Assembly (NCBI GenBank): GCA_038238915.1
Contig: JBBSFH010000010.1
Location: 60,153-124,152 of the forward strand
DNA length: 64,000 nucleotides
Source of the DNA: JAVVHE01 sp038238915
GTDB taxonomy: Bacteria > Pseudomonadota > Alphaproteobacteria > Sphingomonadales > Sphingomonadaceae
Direction: 5' to 3'
Position numbers and translations under genes: made by a program. The notes under the pieces were generated by a model, which saw only the letters and a program-made list of their open reading frames with translations, was not told the origin of the DNA and made no database searches. Positions 31,948-39,400 of this stretch are shown one piece after another (within the stretch, counting starts at the first letter, position 1; every line of letters starts with the position of its first letter).

Positions 31948-31992
31948 CACGAGCGCTAGTGTCCCTCCGCCGGTTATCCACAACTTATTGTG
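31948..31992 (+). promoter_or_regulatory. Tandem NrdR-type boxes with DnaA box upstream of nrdA
   Basis: CACAACTTATTGTG (31979-31992) is close to the NrdR core CACAATATATTGTG. A weaker box CACGAGCGCTAGTG (31948-31961) starts exactly 31 bp earlier, the spacing expected for NrdR tandem sites. A perfect DnaA box TTATCCACA (31974-31982) overlaps the second box. NrdR would repress nrdAB when dATP is high; DnaA involvement is inference by analogy with E. coli nrdAB. Confidence 0.65.
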
Positions 31993-32086
31993 CCTGCGGC
32001 CACTCTCCCCATCTTCGTTTTGCCAGCCTCTGTTACCATCGCTGTCCGCCCGGCGAGTCGGGCGAGCGATGCGAGGACACGACCCC

Positions 32087-33976
32087 ATGCGCCTGCCCGA
32101 CCCCGATACGCTCGACCGCGCCGCCGACCTCGACAGCGAACCCGGCGACGCGCCCGCCCTCGCCTCCGCACGCCCCCGCATCGTCACCGATCCCGCGCGC
32201 GACGCGCTGCTCACCGATTTCGGCCGCGCCACCTTGGACGATCGATATCTCCTCCCCGGCGAAACCTACCAGACGCTCTTCGCCCGCGTCGCCACCGCCT
32301 ATGCGGACCCCGAAGCCACCAACCCCGGCCACGCCCAGCGCCTCTACGATTACATCTCGCGCCTGTGGTTCATGCCCGCCACCCCCGTGCTCTCGAACGG
32401 CGGCACCGGGCGCGGCCTGCCGATCAGCTGCTACCTGAATAGTGTCGACGACAGCCTGACCGGCATTGTCGACACCTGGAACGAGAATGTCTGGCTCGCC
32501 GCGCGCGGCGGCGGCATCGGCACCTACTGGGGCAATGTGCGCGGCATCGGCGAACCCGTCGGCCTCAACGGCAAGACGAGCGGCATCATCCCCTTCGTGC
32601 GCGTGATGGACAGCCTCACGCTCGCCATCTCTCAAGGCTCGCTCCGCCGAGGGTCGGCCGCCGTATACCTCGACGTCAACCACCCCGAGATCGAGGAATT
32701 CCTCGAAATCCGGAAACCCAGCGGCGATTTCAACCGCAAGGCGTTGAACCTCCACCACGGCGTGCTGATCACCGACGCGTTCATGAACGCGGTGCGCGAC
32801 GGTGCGCCCTTCGATCTCGTCTCCCCCAAGACCGGCGAAAAGCGCGGAGAAGTCGATGCGCGCAGCCTCTTCCAGAAGCTCGTCGAAACCCGCCTCGCCA
32901 CCGGCGAGCCCTATATCGTCTTCATCGATCACGTGAACCGCGCCATGCCCAAGCATCAGCGCGATCTCGGCCTCAAATGCTCCACCTCGAACCTGTGCTC
33001 CGAGATCACGCTCCCCACCGGCCGCGATCACCTGGGCAACAAGCGCACCGCCGTCTGCTGCCTCTCCAGCCTCAACATCGAGCTCTGGGACCAGTGGAAA
33101 GGCGACAAGCGCTTCGTCGAGGACGTGATGCGCTTCCTCGACAATGTGCTCAGCGATTACATCGAACGCGCCGAACCCTCGATGGCGCACGCCAGATACG
33201 CCGCCGAACGCGAGCGCAGCGTCGGCCTCGGCGTCATGGGCTTCCACTCGTTGCTCCAGTCCAAGGGCGTGCCCTTCGAAAGCGCAATGGCCAAGTCGCT
33301 CAACATGCAGATCTTCCGCCAGATCCGCGCCCAAGCCGACGAAGCCTCGATGCAACTCGCAATCGAGCGCGGCCCCTGCCCCGATGCGGCCGAGATGGGC
33401 GTGATGGAGCGCTTCTCCTGCAAGCTCGCGATCGCGCCCACCGCGTCGATTTCGATCATCACCGGCGGCACGAGCGCCTGCGTCGAGCCGATCCCCGCCA
33501 ACATCTACACGCACAAGACCTTGAGCGGCTCGTTCGTCGTCAAGAACCCCTACCTCGAACGCCTGCTCATCGAAAAGGCCAAGAATTCGACCGAGGTGTG
33601 GAACACCATCCTCGCCACCGAAGGCTCGGTCCAGAGCCTAGATTTCCTCACCCCCGACGAAAAAGCCACCTACCGCACCGCCTTCGAGATCGATCAGCGC
33701 TGGCTGCTTGAGCTGGCGGGCGACCGCACGCCCTACATCGACCAGTCCTCGTCGCTCAACTTGTTCATCCCCGCCGACGTCGAGAAATGGGACCTCCTCA
33801 TGCTCCACTTCCGCGCGTGGGAACTCGGCGTGAAGTCGCTCTATTACCTCCGCTCGAAGTCCATCCAGCGCGCCAGCTTCGCGGGCGGGGTGGAGGCGGA
33901 CAACACCCCCGAACTCCGCACGATCGAGGTCGAGGTCGAGGTGAAGGATTATGACGAGTGTCTGGCGTGCCAGTGA
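32087..33976 (+). CDS. nrdA: Ribonucleoside-diphosphate reductase, alpha subunit (class I)
   Basis: Catalytic subunit making dNDPs. 629 aa. The active-site set is present: Cys115 in ISCYLNSVDD, NLCSEI (Asn-x-thiyl Cys-x-Glu) near 305, AVCCLSSLN near 325, the tyrosine pair in SLYYLRSKS near 590, and a C-terminal redox pair in DECLACQ. It has no N-terminal ATP-cone, so overall activity control by dATP at that site is probably absent. ATG 32087 with GAGGA upstream is chosen; ATG 32069 is possible. Boxes for NrdR precede it. Confidence 0.95.
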   Translation: MRLPDPDTLDRAADLDSEPGDAPALASARPRIVTDPARDALLTDFGRATLDDRYLLPGETYQTLFARVATAYADPEATNPGHAQRLYDYISRLWFMPATPVLSNGGTGRGLPISCYLNSVDDSLTGIVDTWNENVWLAARGGGIGTYWGNVRGIGEPVGLNGKTSGIIPFVRVMDSLTLAISQGSLRRGSAAVYLDVNHPEIEEFLEIRKPSGDFNRKALNLHHGVLITDAFMNAVRDGAPFDLVSPKTGEKRGEVDARSLFQKLVETRLATGEPYIVFIDHVNRAMPKHQRDLGLKCSTSNLCSEITLPTGRDHLGNKRTAVCCLSSLNIELWDQWKGDKRFVEDVMRFLDNVLSDYIERAEPSMAHARYAAERERSVGLGVMGFHSLLQSKGVPFESAMAKSLNMQIFRQIRAQADEASMQLAIERGPCPDAAEMGVMERFSCKLAIAPTASISIITGGTSACVEPIPANIYTHKTLSGSFVVKNPYLERLLIEKAKNSTEVWNTILATEGSVQSLDFLTPDEKATYRTAFEIDQRWLLELAGDRTPYIDQSSSLNLFIPADVEKWDLLMLHFRAWELGVKSLYYLRSKSIQRASFAGGVEADNTPELRTIEVEVEVKDYDECLACQ

Positions 33977-34254
33977 TGCTTGCTCTCTGGAAACAACGTC
34001 GGCGGATAATCGTGATGACGATGCTCGCTGTGGTGGCAGGGTGCGCACACCAGATTGCCGCTAGCGTCGAGCCGGAAGCACCCGGCTTTTGGCGAGGATT
34101 GTTTCATGGGATCGCCGTCATTCCCGCCTTCATTGCTTCACTCTTCTCGTCTGACTACGCTGTTTATTCCGTACCCAATAACGGGAACTGGTATAACTTC
34201 GGATTTGTTCTCGGTATCGGCGCGTTTAGCGGCGGCACCCACAGCACTCGTTAG
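33976..34254 (+). CDS. Small lipoprotein encoded between nrdA and nrdB
   Basis: 92 aa; ATG overlaps the nrdA stop (TGATG). Lipobox LAVVAGC near residue 22, then a conserved-looking core (APGFWRGLFHGIAVIPAFIASLF and VPNNGNWYNFGFVLG). I recall a family of small lipoproteins with the W-GL-HG and PNNG-WY-FGF motifs but no function. It is A/T-richer than nrdA and nrdB. Its place inside the nrdAB operon is unusual. Confidence 0.75.
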   Translation: MLALWKQRRRIIVMTMLAVVAGCAHQIAASVEPEAPGFWRGLFHGIAVIPAFIASLFSSDYAVYSVPNNGNWYNFGFVLGIGAFSGGTHSTR

Positions 34255-34264
34255 GATCAGCCCC

Positions 34265-35311
34265 ATGTCCCTTCTTTCCGCCCGCAGCCAGTACAAGCCC
34301 TTCGAATATCCTTGGGCCTATGAATACTGGAAGCGCCAACAACAAATCCACTGGATGCCCGAGGAAGTTCCCTTGGGCGAAGACTGCCGTGACTGGGCGC
34401 AGAAGCTCACGCCGCACGAGCGTAACCTGCTCACCCAGATCTTCCGCTTCTTCACCCAGGCCGATATCGAGGTGCAGGACTGCTACCACAGCCACTATGG
34501 CAGCGTCTTCAAGCCCACCGAAGTCAAGATGATGCTGACCGCCTTCTCCAACATGGAGACCGTCCACATCGCTGCCTACAGCCACCTGCTCGATACCATC
34601 GGCATGCCCGAGAGCGATTACTCGGCCTTCATGCAATATAAGGAGATGAAGGACAAGCACGACTATATGGCGAACTTCGGCGTTTCCACCGATCAGGATA
34701 TCGCGCGCACGCTCGCCATGTTCGGTGGCTTTACCGAGGGGCTGCAACTTTTCGCCTCTTTCGCGATGCTGATGAACTTTCCGCGCTTCAACAAGATGAA
34801 GGGCATGGGCCAGATCGTCAGCTGGTCGGTGCGTGATGAAAGCCTGCACTGCGAAGGCATCATCAAGCTCTTCCACGCGTTCACCGCCGAGACTGGCTGT
34901 CTCACCAAGGCGGTCAAGGACGATATCGTCGATGTGTGCCAGAAGGTCGTCCGCCTCGAAGACGCGTTCATCGATCTCGCCTTCGAAATGGGCCCCGTCC
35001 CGGGCATGACCCCCAAGGACATCAAGCGCTACGTGCGCTACGTCGCGGACTGGCGCCTGAGCCAACTCGGCCTGCCCGCAGTCTACATGATCGAAGACCA
35101 CCCGCTCCCCTGGCTCCAGCCGCTCTTGTCTGGCGTCGAGCATGCGAACTTCTTCGAAACCCGCGCCACCGAATATTCCAAAGCCGCCACCCGCGGCCAG
35201 TGGGGCGAAGTCTGGGACTCGTTCGATCGCCGCCAATCCGCCAAACTCGGACCCGCAGCGAACGAAGGCCAGGACATGGGGCTGTTGTTGGCGGGGGTGG
35301 CGGCGGAGTAG
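34265..35311 (+). CDS. nrdB: Ribonucleoside-diphosphate reductase, beta subunit (class Ia-like)
   Basis: 348 aa radical-generating subunit. Di-iron ligands and radical tyrosine correspond exactly in spacing to E. coli: Asp67, Glu98, His101 and Tyr105 (METVHIAAYSHLL) equal D84, E115, H118 and Y122. So a tyrosyl radical enzyme is expected. The C-terminus ends GQDMGLLLAGVAAE. Directly followed by the brnT GTG with no gap. Confidence 0.95.
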   Translation: MSLLSARSQYKPFEYPWAYEYWKRQQQIHWMPEEVPLGEDCRDWAQKLTPHERNLLTQIFRFFTQADIEVQDCYHSHYGSVFKPTEVKMMLTAFSNMETVHIAAYSHLLDTIGMPESDYSAFMQYKEMKDKHDYMANFGVSTDQDIARTLAMFGGFTEGLQLFASFAMLMNFPRFNKMKGMGQIVSWSVRDESLHCEGIIKLFHAFTAETGCLTKAVKDDIVDVCQKVVRLEDAFIDLAFEMGPVPGMTPKDIKRYVRYVADWRLSQLGLPAVYMIEDHPLPWLQPLLSGVEHANFFETRATEYSKAATRGQWGEVWDSFDRRQSAKLGPAANEGQDMGLLLAGVAAE

Positions 35312-35599
35312 GTGATCGCGTTCGATCCGAGGAAGGACCGCGAGAACGTTGCCAAGCATGGCTTCTCGCTCGCGGCGGCCGAAGCGGTGTTCGATGGCCC
35401 CTATATCGAGCGCGTCGACGATCGCGCCGGTTACGCCGAGACCCGCTTCGTCGCCCTCGGCCCGATCGCCGATCTGCGCGATCGGCTGTTCGTTGTGGTA
35501 TACACGTGGCGCGGCGGCGTTCGCCGCATCATCAGCTTCAGGAAAGCCAATGACCGCGAAGTCCGATCCTATCGTGACAGTGACCCCCGCGATGCGTGA
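35312..35599 (+). CDS. brnT: BrnT-family toxin (DUF497)
   Basis: 95 aa. FDPRKDRENVAKHGFSLAAAEAVFDG, then RFVALGPIADLRDRLFVVVYTWRGGVRRIISFRKANDREVR: the full BrnT ribonuclease pattern (RelE-like fold), including the His/Arg residues of the active site. GTG start immediately after the nrdB stop, so it may be co-transcribed with nrdAB. The antitoxin candidates are the two following genes. Confidence 0.9.
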   Translation: MIAFDPRKDRENVAKHGFSLAAAEAVFDGPYIERVDDRAGYAETRFVALGPIADLRDRLFVVVYTWRGGVRRIISFRKANDREVRSYRDSDPRDA

Positions 35600-35768
35600 C
35601 GCAGCGCTCGCCGAGATGGTGACCCCCGAGTTCCTCGCGTGGTTCGACGCACTGAGCGACGCCGACATCGCCGCGCAGATCGCCGCCAACCCCGACGCCG
35701 CCCCCGAACTCGACGCCGCCTGGTTCGCGCGCGCACGGCTGGTCACGCCGTTGAAGGCGGCGGAGTAG
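35551..35768 (+). CDS. Small protein between BrnT and BrnA
   Basis: 72 aa in another frame overlapping the brnT end by 49 bp; ATG after AGGAAAGCCA. Acidic, helical: ALAEMVTPEFLAWFDALSDADIAAQIAANPDAAPELDAAWFARARLV. The D-x-DIAAQIAANPDAAPEL stretch resembles the N-terminal part of BrnA-type (DUF4415) antitoxins. It may be a second antitoxin or the detached N-terminal part of one. Inference only. Confidence 0.65.
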
Positions 35769-35777
35769 GGGGATGGC

Positions 35778-36068
35778 ATGAACACCGATCCTAGGCCCAT
35801 TCGCCCCATCCGCCGTGGCCGGCTCGCGGGACCGGAAGCCCTTGCCGCGCGTCCCGATGTCGAAATCGATGTTAGCGCTCTTGTCGAGTCGTTCCGCGCG
35901 TCGGACTGGCATTGCGGGTTCAAGCGCCCTCGCCAGTTTCGCGGCATCGCGGTGGGTATCGACGCGGACCTGTTCGACTGGTTCCGCACGCACACCCCCG
36001 CGGGCGAAGACTTCACCGTGCGCATCAACGCGGCGCTGCGGGAGTATGTGGCGAAGGCGGGGGAGTAG
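35778..36068 (+). CDS. brnA: BrnA-like antitoxin (DUF4415)
   Basis: 96 aa. The C-terminal half, FRGIAVGIDADLFDWFRTHTPAGEDFTVRINAALREYVAKAGE, is the ribbon-helix-helix BrnA_antitoxin domain that binds DNA and represses the brnTA promoter. Nine bases after the 72-aa gene. Neutralisation of BrnT is expected from the family. Confidence 0.82.
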   Translation: MNTDPRPIRPIRRGRLAGPEALAARPDVEIDVSALVESFRASDWHCGFKRPRQFRGIAVGIDADLFDWFRTHTPAGEDFTVRINAALREYVAKAGE

Positions 36069-36071
36069 CTT

Positions 36072-37100
36072 GTGGCGTGGGCAGAGCCTCTATGCTCCCG
36101 CGAGGAGGTGAATGCGGCAGCTAAAACAATACTGAAAGAATCTCTATCGGCAGCGAGTTCCGCTGAAGCATTGAATGTAATAAACAACTGGCGGGCTTCG
36201 CACAGTTTCCCTCTAAACACGTTTCAGAATGGACTTAGGTATCGCGGTCGAAGAATCTACCAAGGTATTATCGTCGCCCAACGTGTAAAGCGTTTGATCT
36301 CAATTGAGGCAAAGCTTCGTATCCGCCCGACTATGAAGCTGACTCAAATGCAAGACATTGGAGGCTGCCGAGCGATTCTGGATTCTGTAAACCAAGTTAG
36401 ACAAGTCGTAGATAGTTACAGACATAGCGACGTCAGGCATAAACTGCTCACTTGCGACGATTACATCAGTCAACCAAGAGCGTCGGGTTACCGAGGTATA
36501 CACCTTGTGTATTCCTACTATTCGGATCGCAAGGAAACATATAACGGCCTGAAGATTGAAATGCAACTCCGGTCCCAGTTGCAGCATACCTGGGCGACAG
36601 CTGTGGAGGTAGTGGGAACTATGATCCGCCAGGCGCTTAAATCGTCGCAGGGCGATACGGATTGGCTGAGGTTTTTTCAACTTATGGCGTCTGAGATTGC
36701 GCGCTTGGAGGATCAGCCGATTGTGGATAACACACCCTTGAATTCTTCAGATACGCGCAGAGAACTAAAGAACTTCGTAAAATCGACAAATCCGGTTAAA
36801 CGCTTATCTGCTTATGGTTCTGCTCTAAAGTACTTTGAGCAGCAAGAAAACAGAGAGCACTATTTCATTTTGAGACTCTCTCCTTTAGACAACAATTTAA
36901 CGATCTCGTCCTACCGGAGAGACGAGTCTGCTCGTGCGAACCTTGAGTATCTTTTGGTAGAAAAAAATTTAAACAAAGATGCAGGTGAAGAGGCCGTCTT
37001 AGTGTCTGTTGACTCGGTCGCGTCGTTGAGGAAGGCGTATCCTAATTACTTCTTGGATACTCAGTCGTTTTGTGCGCTCATTACCCAGTTCGCTAAATAG
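36072..37100 (+). CDS. RelA/SpoT-domain protein (single-domain synthetase-like)
   Basis: 342 aa from a GTG four bases after brnA. Synthetase-domain landmarks: RVKRLISIEAKL (71-82), QDIGGCRAI (94-102), GYRGIHLVY (139-147) and EMQLRSQLQHTWA (163-175) with Glu163, Gln165, Arg167. No HD hydrolase, TGS or ACT domain, so it is a small alarmone-synthetase or toxSAS-like protein that may make (p)ppGpp, (p)ppApp or pyrophosphorylate tRNA. Strikingly A/T-rich compared with everything around: a likely horizontal arrival. Confidence 0.8.
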   Translation: MAWAEPLCSREEVNAAAKTILKESLSAASSAEALNVINNWRASHSFPLNTFQNGLRYRGRRIYQGIIVAQRVKRLISIEAKLRIRPTMKLTQMQDIGGCRAILDSVNQVRQVVDSYRHSDVRHKLLTCDDYISQPRASGYRGIHLVYSYYSDRKETYNGLKIEMQLRSQLQHTWATAVEVVGTMIRQALKSSQGDTDWLRFFQLMASEIARLEDQPIVDNTPLNSSDTRRELKNFVKSTNPVKRLSAYGSALKYFEQQENREHYFILRLSPLDNNLTISSYRRDESARANLEYLLVEKNLNKDAGEEAVLVSVDSVASLRKAYPNYFLDTQSFCALITQFAK

Positions 37101-37152
37101 CCTTTTTTGGCGTCACCTTTGCTGCGGACGGCCATCCAGGGCTGTATACCCC

Positions 37153-37482
37153 TTGACAAAACAAACCAAATAGGCTAACCCCACCCCCAAGTCGCCTCGT
37201 GCTCCCGGCACGGGGTGGCGAAGAGCGCCCGATCAGGGTGGGTCGACTTGGCCCTGCCCGGGACCGGACGGGATCACGGCCAGGCGGATACCAGCCACAC
37301 CAAGGGCTACCTCTCAAAAATCGCACCCGCATGTTACCCCGCGAACGCTCGCATGCGTGGGGCAACACGCGGATGAAGGCTGGGAAACAGAGAGCGGACT
37401 TCCCACCGCCTGGCCAACGCCCGCCCGCAACGTCGAAGGCCCGTCCGCCAGCCTCTCGGGAGGAGGCCCCGGCGGACGGGCC
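37153..37482 (+). ncRNA. Possible structured transcript in a 445-bp gap
   Basis: Between the RelA/SpoT gene and the convergent aminotransferase. A TTGACA box (37153-37158) with a TAACCC -10 candidate 17 bp on precedes nested inverted repeats: CCAAGTCG / CGACTTGG (37187-37194 / 37244-37251) enclosing CGTGC / GCACG, and a perfect 12-bp stem GGCCCGTCCGCC / GGCGGACGGGCC (37438-37449 / 37471-37482). No known RNA family motif (RNase P, tmRNA, SRP) is recognisable. The open frame on the minus strand here looks spurious. Low confidence. Confidence 0.3.
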
Positions 37483-37545
37483 CGAGACACCCCCGCACCT
37501 CCCCACCCCCGGCCGCCCCCCGCGCGCCGGGCCACCCGCGCACGC

Positions 37546-38778
37546 CTAGCGCACGATCTCCGCCACCGCCGCGATCGTGCGCTCCACCTCTTCGTGCGTG
37601 TGATAATGGCACAGCCCCAGCCGCAGCAGCCCGCCCTGCTCCGCCAGTCCCATGCGCGCGACTGCCTCGACCGCGTAGAAATCGCCCGACCATGCGTAAA
37701 TCCCCCGCGCCGCGAGCGCCTGCGCCATCGCATCGGGGTGGTGCGCGGCATGGGTGAAGCCGAACGTCGGCACGCGCCCGTCCATCCCCGCCACCCCCCA
37801 CAGCTTGAGCGAGTTCAGCCCGCCCAGCCCCGCCAGCAGTTGCTCGCCCAGCGTGCGCTCATAGGCAACGCACCCCTCCATCGCCGCCAGCAGCCGCACC
37901 CGCCGTGTCGCGGCGCCGGGCGCAAGCTCGCCCCCCAGCCACTCCAGATAGTCGATCGTGCCGAGCACGGCGGCCTGCCCCTCGAAGCTCGGCGTCCCCG
38001 TCTCGAACCCATGCGCGGGCGGCGCGCTCGCAGCAGGGCGCACCTTGTACGGTCGCAACCGCGCGAGCAGATCGCCGCGTCCCCACAGCACGCCCTGATG
38101 CGGGCCGAAGAATTTATACGGCGAACACACCAGCAGATCGCAGCCGAGCGCGCGCACATCGGTCGGCAGATGCGGCACCGATTGCACCCCGTCCACAAAC
38201 ACCAGCGCACCCGATCCGCCATGCACGATGCGCGCGATCGCGGCGATATCGTTCACCGTGCCGATCGCATTGCTCGCCCCGCCCACCGCGACCAGCCGGG
38301 TGCGATCGGTCAGCATCGCGGGCAGCGCCTCCAAGCCTAGCACACCCGTTGCCGGATCGAAATCGATCCAGCGCACCGTCATCCCCCGATCTTCCGCCAC
38401 CGCCAGCCACGGCGCGACATTGGCATCATGATCGAGGCGCGTGACGATCAGCTCGTCGCCTTCCCGCCAGTCCCGCGCCAACGCACGCGATACGCTCAGC
38501 GTCAGCGAAGTCATATTCTGCCCGAACGCGATCTCGCCCGGCTCCCCGCCCAGCAGATCGGCCATCGCCGCGTGCGCAGCCTCGCTCAAGGCATCGGTCT
38601 CGATCGAGGTCTGGAACAGCCCGCCGCTGTTCGCGGTGCCGCTCTCCAGATGCGCCGCCAGCGCGCGGATCGCAGGCGCGCACACCTGCGTACCGCCGGG
38701 ACAATCGAGGTAGATGCGGCGCGCATCGCTGAGTGCGGGAAATTGCGCGCGGACCGCGTCGATGGGGAAACCCGTCAT
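37546..38778 (-). CDS. Class V aminotransferase / cysteine desulfurase-like protein
   Basis: 410 aa PLP enzyme. Landmarks: IYLDCPGGTQVCAPAI near the N-terminus, ELIVTRLDHDANVAPWL, and FVDGVQSVPHLPTDV with PLP-lysine in LLVCSPYKFFGPHQGVLWGR near residue 220. The branch resembles the selenocysteine lyase/cysteine-desulfurase-like (VC1184-type) subfamily; substrate unknown. It could also be a C-S lyase. Stands alone, convergent with the region carrying the RelA/SpoT gene. Confidence 0.85.
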   Translation of the reverse strand: MTGFPIDAVRAQFPALSDARRIYLDCPGGTQVCAPAIRALAAHLESGTANSGGLFQTSIETDALSEAAHAAMADLLGGEPGEIAFGQNMTSLTLSVSRALARDWREGDELIVTRLDHDANVAPWLAVAEDRGMTVRWIDFDPATGVLGLEALPAMLTDRTRLVAVGGASNAIGTVNDIAAIARIVHGGSGALVFVDGVQSVPHLPTDVRALGCDLLVCSPYKFFGPHQGVLWGRGDLLARLRPYKVRPAASAPPAHGFETGTPSFEGQAAVLGTIDYLEWLGGELAPGAATRRVRLLAAMEGCVAYERTLGEQLLAGLGGLNSLKLWGVAGMDGRVPTFGFTHAAHHPDAMAQALAARGIYAWSGDFYAVEAVARMGLAEQGGLLRLGLCHYHTHEEVERTIAAVAEIVR

Positions 38779-38818
38779 GCCGCCGCGCTTAGTCGCCCGC
38801 GTGGCCCACCGCCAGCGC

Positions 38819-39400
38819 CTACGCCTGCCTGCCCGCCACTTGCGCCTTCAGCCGCTCGAGCTCGGCCTTCACGCGCACCAGCTCGTCCGCCGGGTCCACC
38901 GGAGCCGCCACCGGCTCGGCCGCCGCAACCACCGGAGCGACCGCCCCCGCCAGCGGCGCGGCAAACATCGCGGCGGCGGTCTCGAACATCGCCATGTTCT
39001 GCCGCGCGATCGCCTCGAACGGCGTTCCCGCCACCGCGCTCAGCGCAACTTCCTTCACCTGTTCGCCGTTCTTCTTCAGCGCCTCCATCGAGGCCTCGAG
39101 ATAGCTCGGCACCATCGGTCCCATCGAATTGCCATACATGCCGATCAACTGCCGCAGGAATGGCACGGGCAACATCGTCTGCGCGCCGTTTTCCTGCTCC
39201 ATGATGATCTGGGTGAGCACCGTGCGCGTGATGTCCTCGCCGCTGCGCGCGTCGATCACCTTGAACTCGCGTCCGGCCCTGGTCATCGCCGCAAGATGTT
39301 CGAGCGTGATATAACTCGAAGACTCGGTATCGTAGAGCCGCCGGTTGGCGTATTTCTTGATCGTCACGGGAGTTGTTACCGGGGCGCTATTCGCAGGCAT
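38819..39400 (-). CDS. phaR: Polyhydroxyalkanoate synthesis repressor PhaR
   Basis: 193 aa. IKKYANRRLYDTESSSYITLEHLAAMTRAG is the PHB/PHA accumulation regulator DNA-binding domain at the N-terminus, followed by ITRTVLTQIIMEQE; the C-terminus is Ala/Pro rich with a short coiled coil. PhaR binds PHA granules and represses phasin genes. Its ATG shares the tetranucleotide CATG with the start of the divergent PhaC-like gene. Confidence 0.93.
   Translation of the reverse strand: MPANSAPVTTPVTIKKYANRRLYDTESSSYITLEHLAAMTRAGREFKVIDARSGEDITRTVLTQIIMEQENGAQTMLPVPFLRQLIGMYGNSMGPMVPSYLEASMEALKKNGEQVKEVALSAVAGTPFEAIARQNMAMFETAAAMFAAPLAGAVAPVVAAAEPVAAPVDPADELVRVKAELERLKAQVAGRQA

Noticed and set aside
31391..33976. 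An 861-aa frame for nrdA
   Set aside because: The N-terminal part is antisense to pgsA and crosses the NrdR boxes; NrdA similarity begins near 32087.
37093..37506. 137-aa minus-strand frame in the gap behind the RelA/SpoT gene
   Set aside because: Arg/Gly/Pro/Ser-rich, overlaps nested inverted repeats and the end of the opposite gene; looks spurious.
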